From positions 1 to 58,113 of the forward strand of contig NZ_JAPSHJ010000003.1 of the NCBI RefSeq assembly GCF_031179985.1: a DNA stretch of 58,113 nt. The letters run 5' to 3'. How positions within the stretch are numbered: position 1 is the stretch's first letter; each line of letters starts with the position of its first letter. A program made the translations under genes and the position numbers. The DNA comes from Arthrobacter sp. (GTDB lineage Bacteria; Actinomycetota; Actinomycetes; Actinomycetales; Micrococcaceae). The notes under the pieces are model-generated. The model saw only the letters and a list, made by a program, of their open reading frames with translations. It was not told the DNA's origin and ran no database searches. Positions 54,744 to 58,113 of the stretch are shown piece by piece.

Positions 54744-55816
54744 GGGTGCCAGACCTTTCGCCGGGTACTGAGGGAAGACACTCCGCTGATCAGACGTTCC
54801 ACCGCATCCGCCACCTGCTCAGGCGCCACGGAGCTGAGGCAGGGATGCCCTGGTACCGGGCATTCCCTTGCCCTGCTGAGCCTGCAGGCGGCGTTTTGGT
54901 CACCCAGCAGCTCCAGCGGAACCCCATAGGGGGCCCAGCGGACAGCGGGAACCACGGGGGAAAAGAGGCAAACCACGGGTGTTCCCACAGCGGCGGCAAG
55001 GTGCGCCGGTCCGGTGTTTCCGGTCACCACGGCCTTGGCCCGGGCGAGGACACCGGACAGGGTCCGCAGATCGGTGCGGCCGCCGAGGTCGATCCCGGAA
55101 GGCCCGGCGACGGTTGCCGTCAGGGCCCTTTCCGCCGGAGCGCCTGTCACCACCACCCGGTGACCTGCACCTTCGAGCAGTTCCACGGCGGCAGCGTGAT
55201 GCAGGGGCGGCCAGGCGCGCGCAGGCGCTGTTGCCCCCGGATGCACCACGATGTATGGCTCCTCCCCCACAAGGTCTGTGACGTCGGGGACGGGAACCAC
55301 CTTGAGCTTGCCATCGTCGCCCGGGGGTAGTTCGAATCCGGCAGCGCGTGCGATGCCAAGTGCGCGCTCGGCCTCGGGTTGATCCTCGGGAAAATCTTCG
55401 CCGGGCCGCAGCCTGATGTCCAGGAGAGAGCCGGGGTAGTCCGTTGAGGCGCCCGTAATGCGGATGACTCCGGCCAGGCGGAGCAGCAGTGCCAAGGGCA
55501 GCGGAGATTGGTGAAAGGACGTGAGGATTACTGCTTCGGTAATCCTTGAGTGCCGGATGTAGTCGGTAAGGGTGTCCAGGTGCCGTGGGCTGACAGGTGG
55601 GGCGGGATTCGCGATCCAAGGGCACGGCCAGCTGAAGACCTCGGTGACGTCGGGAAGAATGGACGCCGCTGCTTCGCCTTGGGGCCCGCACAGCATGACA
55701 ACGTCATTAGCGCGTCCGGCGCCCGAGCGCCGGCCATGGGCAACTGCCCGAACGGCAGGACCTGCGAGCAGGACGTCGCCCACGCTGTCGAGGCGGGCTA
55801 CCAGGACGCGGCTCAC
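54740..55816 (-). CDS. Glycosyltransferase family 9 (heptosyltransferase-like), second
   Basis: 358 residues. LVARLDSVGDVLLAGPAVRA at the N-terminus, YIVVHPGATAPARAWPPLHH centrally and VTGNTGPAHLAAAVGTPVVC (near 260) are the GT9 signposts. The C-terminal CPVPGHPCLSSVAPEQV resembles the Cys-containing tail of ADP-heptose:LPS heptosyltransferases. 4-nt overlaps on both sides. It would transfer an activated heptose to a cell-surface acceptor. Confidence 0.87.
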   Translation of the reverse strand: MSRVLVARLDSVGDVLLAGPAVRAVAHGRRSGAGRANDVVMLCGPQGEAAASILPDVTEVFSWPCPWIANPAPPVSPRHLDTLTDYIRHSRITEAVILTSFHQSPLPLALLLRLAGVIRITGASTDYPGSLLDIRLRPGEDFPEDQPEAERALGIARAAGFELPPGDDGKLKVVPVPDVTDLVGEEPYIVVHPGATAPARAWPPLHHAAAVELLEGAGHRVVVTGAPAERALTATVAGPSGIDLGGRTDLRTLSGVLARAKAVVTGNTGPAHLAAAVGTPVVCLFSPVVPAVRWAPYGVPLELLGDQNAACRLSRARECPVPGHPCLSSVAPEQVADAVERLISGVSSLSTRRKVWHP

Positions 55817-56355
55817 GGCGGACCGTCCAGGAGCATCCGGATGGCAGCGCTAAGGTCAGCGGCAACGTTCCCGACGGCGGCTTCCACCTCTTCGGTCCGG
55901 GTCGCGGGCGTCGGGACAAGGACACCTCTGGCCCCGGCGGCTGCCGCGGCATGCAGATCAGAGCCGATGTCCCCTATGTAGGCCGCCTCCGCCGGTGAGA
56001 TTCCCAGACGGCGGCAAGCGGCAAGGATCATTCCGGGGGCCGGCTTCCTGCAGCCACAGCCGTCCTCGGGCGCATGCGGACAGATCTCCCAGACATCGAA
56101 GGGCCCCAGCAGCTCCTCGATGCGCGAATTCACGCTGCTGACCTGGCTTTGGGTCAAGAGACCACGGGAAATTCCGGACTGGTTACTGATGACGCCGGTG
56201 GCCAGTCCCAATGCACGCAGCTCCCGCAAAACAAGCGCGGCATGACCCATAGGTTCCACCAGGTCAGGGTTCCCGTTGTAAGGCACGTCCTGTACCAGCG
56301 TGCCGTCCCGGTCGAACAGGACAGCCCGAAGCGGTAATGAGTTGTCACTTCCCAT
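55813..56355 (-). CDS. gmhB: D-glycero-beta-D-manno-heptose 1,7-bisphosphate 7-phosphatase
   Basis: 180 residues, HAD-IIIA type. VLFDRDGTLVQDVPYNGNPD carries the DxD nucleophile; VISNQSGISRGLLTQSQV is motif II. CPHAPEDGCGCRKPAPGMIL holds the Cys/His zinc loop and Lys characteristic of GmhB, with AYIGDIGSDLHAAAAAG at the end. It removes the C7 phosphate before nucleotide transfer. It is the first gene of the leftward glycan operon. Confidence 0.88.
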   Translation of the reverse strand: MGSDNSLPLRAVLFDRDGTLVQDVPYNGNPDLVEPMGHAALVLRELRALGLATGVISNQSGISRGLLTQSQVSSVNSRIEELLGPFDVWEICPHAPEDGCGCRKPAPGMILAACRRLGISPAEAAYIGDIGSDLHAAAAAGARGVLVPTPATRTEEVEAAVGNVAADLSAAIRMLLDGPP

Positions 56356-56446
56356 ATCCAGTCCGTTCCCCGTTACAGTCCTTGCTAAACAAGTCGGGCA
56401 GTACTTCTCTTGGGGCTAGACTCCAAGCTTGGGGAAAGGACACGGA

Positions 56447-57391
56447 TTGAACGGTCATTCGGTGCAGCAAAACAAGCCGGAACTGCTGGTGTTGAGGGCC
56501 CTGAAACTCGGAGACCTGCTGGTTGCGGTGCCGGCGTTGCATGCCTTGCGCCGCGCCTTTCCGGAGCACCGTCTTCGCTATGCTGCCCAAGGCTGGCTGA
56601 CCGAGGCACTCCAGCTCGTCGGTGGTTTTGAACTTCTGCCGACCCATGGACTGGACGAGCCGATCGCCGTCGAGCCCGGCACCGTGGACGTGGCGGTGAA
56701 CCTGCACGGAAGCGGGCCGGAAAGCCAGGAGCGCATAGAGGAGCTCAGGGCCCGCCACACCATTTCCCACGTCTCCGAGCACAGGGACGGGCCGCGGTGG
56801 CAACCTGATCTCCATGAGCGGGAGCGGTGGACGCGGCTGCTGCAGTGGCATGGCATCGCGGCAGATCCCCTGGACTTTCGCCTCAACCGTCCGGCAGTGT
56901 TTACGGGTACGCCCGATGCCACCGTCATTCATGTAGGCGCGGCCTATGGCAGCCGGCTCTGGCCAGTCGACAGGTTCGCTTCCGTGGCCTCGAAACTGGC
57001 GGCCTCAGGGCACACGGTCCTTTTTACGGGAAGCTCAGCCGAACGCGAGCGGGCCCTGATCGTCTGCCGCCGGGCTGGCCTCGCCGAAACCGCAGTGGTG
57101 GCGGGGCAACTGACACTGAGCCAGTTCGCCGCCACCGTGGCCGACGCGCGGCTGGTCATCTCGGCCGACACCGGGGCCGCACACCTTGCCTCCGCTTACG
57201 GCAGGCCTTCAGTAGTGCTGTTCGGCCCCGCGCCGCCCGAGATCTGGGGCCCCCCGCCAGGCCCGCATGTAGTGCTGACCAAAGCGGAGGTAAGACGCGG
57301 AGACACCTTTGCCGCTGATCCCGACCCAGCAATTCTGGGCGTGACCACTCAGGAGGTGCTGGAGGCCGTCCGTGGCCTGGGTTTGCTGTGA
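56447..57391 (+). CDS. Glycosyltransferase family 9 (heptosyltransferase-like), third
   Basis: 314 residues from the TTG at 56447, which has GGAAAGGA 6 nt upstream (the frame opens at 56429). LLVLRALKLGDLLVAVPALH, then VIHVGAAYGSRLWPVDRFAS and VISADTGAAHLASAYGRPSV are the GT9 hallmarks. It diverges from gmhB across 91 bp, so both operons share a control region. The 3' end overlaps the convergent sigma-factor gene by 43 nt. Confidence 0.85.
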   Translation: MNGHSVQQNKPELLVLRALKLGDLLVAVPALHALRRAFPEHRLRYAAQGWLTEALQLVGGFELLPTHGLDEPIAVEPGTVDVAVNLHGSGPESQERIEELRARHTISHVSEHRDGPRWQPDLHERERWTRLLQWHGIAADPLDFRLNRPAVFTGTPDATVIHVGAAYGSRLWPVDRFASVASKLAASGHTVLFTGSSAERERALIVCRRAGLAETAVVAGQLTLSQFAATVADARLVISADTGAAHLASAYGRPSVVLFGPAPPEIWGPPPGPHVVLTKAEVRRGDTFAADPDPAILGVTTQEVLEAVRGLGLL

Positions 57392-58113
57392 GCGTCGCCG
57401 TCCAGCAGCCTTTGCTGAAGCTGGACCAGAATCTTTGAGAGCCGGCGGGAGACCTGCATTTGGGTCATCCCCACTCTCTGGCCCAGTTCGCTTTGTGACT
57501 CCTCCAGGAAATAGCGCCGGTAGAGCAGCTGCCGGTCCGCTTCGCTGAGCTCCTGGATGGCTTCGCTGAGGCTCAGAAGCTCTTCGAGCCGCTCAGGGGA
57601 GGCATCCGGAGAAACAAGCATCTCAACGGGAGGCGGCGCATCACCGTGCACATCCACTGCATCCAGGGAGTCCGGACGCAGGCTGCCCGAGGCAGCCAAC
57701 GCTTCCCGGACACAGACGACGTCGGCACCCAGTTCCCGGGCGATTTCAGCATCCGTGGGCGTCCTTCGCAATTTCTGCGACAGTAGCGGTTCGGTCCGCA
57801 AGATCTCCGTGCGAAGGTCCTGGATGTGACGCGGCGGCCGAACCATCCAGCACCGGTCCCGCAAATATCGTTTGAGTTCACCGGTGATGGTGGGGGTTGC
57901 GTAAGCGGGGAAACTCCCGCCCCGGCTTTCATCGAAGCCCCGCGCAGCCTTGACCAGGCCCAGGTAGGCAACCTGGTTGAGGTCCGCCCGTTCGCGACCC
58001 CTGGAGACGAACCTTGCGGCGAGGGACTCCGCCAGATCCAGGTAGGTGAGAACCAGATGATTCTGGAACGTGAGTTGAATCTGGCCTTGCTGGTTCTGTC
58101 GCGGCTGGTTGTG
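57349..58113 (-). CDS. RNA polymerase sigma-70 family factor (SigB/SigF-like), 5' end beyond window
   Basis: The frame stays open from the right edge, and 254 residues are visible. Region 2 has RERADLNQVAYLGLVKAARG, SFPAYATPTITGELKRYLRD and CWMVRPPRHIQDL. Region 3 has LRRTPTDAEIARELGA and region 4 has DRQLLYRRYFLEESQSELGQ followed by RVGMTQMQVSRRLSKIL. This layout fits the SigB/SigF/SigG group of general-stress sigma factors. Its N-terminus and possible anti-sigma partner lie outside the window. Confidence 0.9.
   Translation of the reverse strand, partial: HNQPRQNQQGQIQLTFQNHLVLTYLDLAESLAARFVSRGRERADLNQVAYLGLVKAARGFDESRGGSFPAYATPTITGELKRYLRDRCWMVRPPRHIQDLRTEILRTEPLLSQKLRRTPTDAEIARELGADVVCVREALAASGSLRPDSLDAVDVHGDAPPPVEMLVSPDASPERLEELLSLSEAIQELSEADRQLLYRRYFLEESQSELGQRVGMTQMQVSRRLSKILVQLQQRLLDGDAHSKPRPRTASSTS

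Overview
The window looks like chromosome from a high-GC Gram-positive soil actinobacterium of the Arthrobacter / Pseudarthrobacter / Paenarthrobacter type (Micrococcaceae). The basis is strong GC bias with long antisense shadow frames, AAGGAG-type ribosome sites, actinobacterial protein styles, a SigB/SigF-like sigma factor and lipobox substrate-binding proteins. The genus is an inference. I see no rRNA, tRNA, CRISPR array, transposase or prophage gene.

Layout. (1) 1-4.2 kb: flavoprotein-like ORF, CopC-domain protein, purine-type NCS2 permease and hutG. (2) 4.2-9.7 kb: a protein resembling the D-apionate lactonase family, divergent from a three-gene sugar ABC importer without ATPase. (3) 9.8-12.8 kb: CPA-type antiporter, SGNH hydrolase and two small uncharacterised genes. 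(4) 13-17.4 kb: hutU-hutH and an IclR regulator; an 18-bp inverted repeat recurs before hutG, hutU and the regulator gene. (5) 17.4-23 kb: small conserved protein, zinc alcohol dehydrogenase, gene remnants, a second copy of the small-gene pair and an amylo-1,6-glucosidase-type enzyme.

(6) 23-41.7 kb is the most striking region, a catabolic island. A leftward operon (HAD phosphatase/dehalogenase-like, PuuB-like amine oxidase, aldehyde dehydrogenase, tartrate/D-malate-type dehydrogenase, 2-hydroxyacid dehydrogenase) faces a rightward array: polar amino-acid ABC importer, sarcosine-oxidase-like flavoenzyme, gabT, gabD and a GntR/FCD regulator. This is followed by a second importer, flavoenzyme and GntR set. 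About 2.53 kb in the middle of the two sets reads as identical DNA although the flanking paralogous genes have diverged, which suggests recent gene conversion. A recurring palindrome (ATTGTCAACAAT core) lies in the promoters of this island and is the probable GntR operator. The combined content suggests uptake and oxidation of an amine or omega-amino acid feeding into succinate and hydroxy acids; the substrate cannot be named from sequence.

(7) 41.7-45.1 kb: LysE exporter, 3-hydroxybutyrate dehydrogenase with a divergent LysR gene, and a spermidine-synthase-like protein. (8) 45.2-57.4 kb: a heptose/glycan cluster with two HldE-like kinase-nucleotidyltransferases, GmhA, GmhB, three family-9 (heptosyltransferase-type) and two other glycosyltransferases, an SDR and an aldehyde dehydrogenase. 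Six genes are chained by five 4-nt start/stop overlaps. Together they could make a nucleotide-activated manno-heptose and place it on a cell-envelope glycan in an organism expected to lack LPS. The window ends inside a sigma-70 family gene that runs off the right edge.
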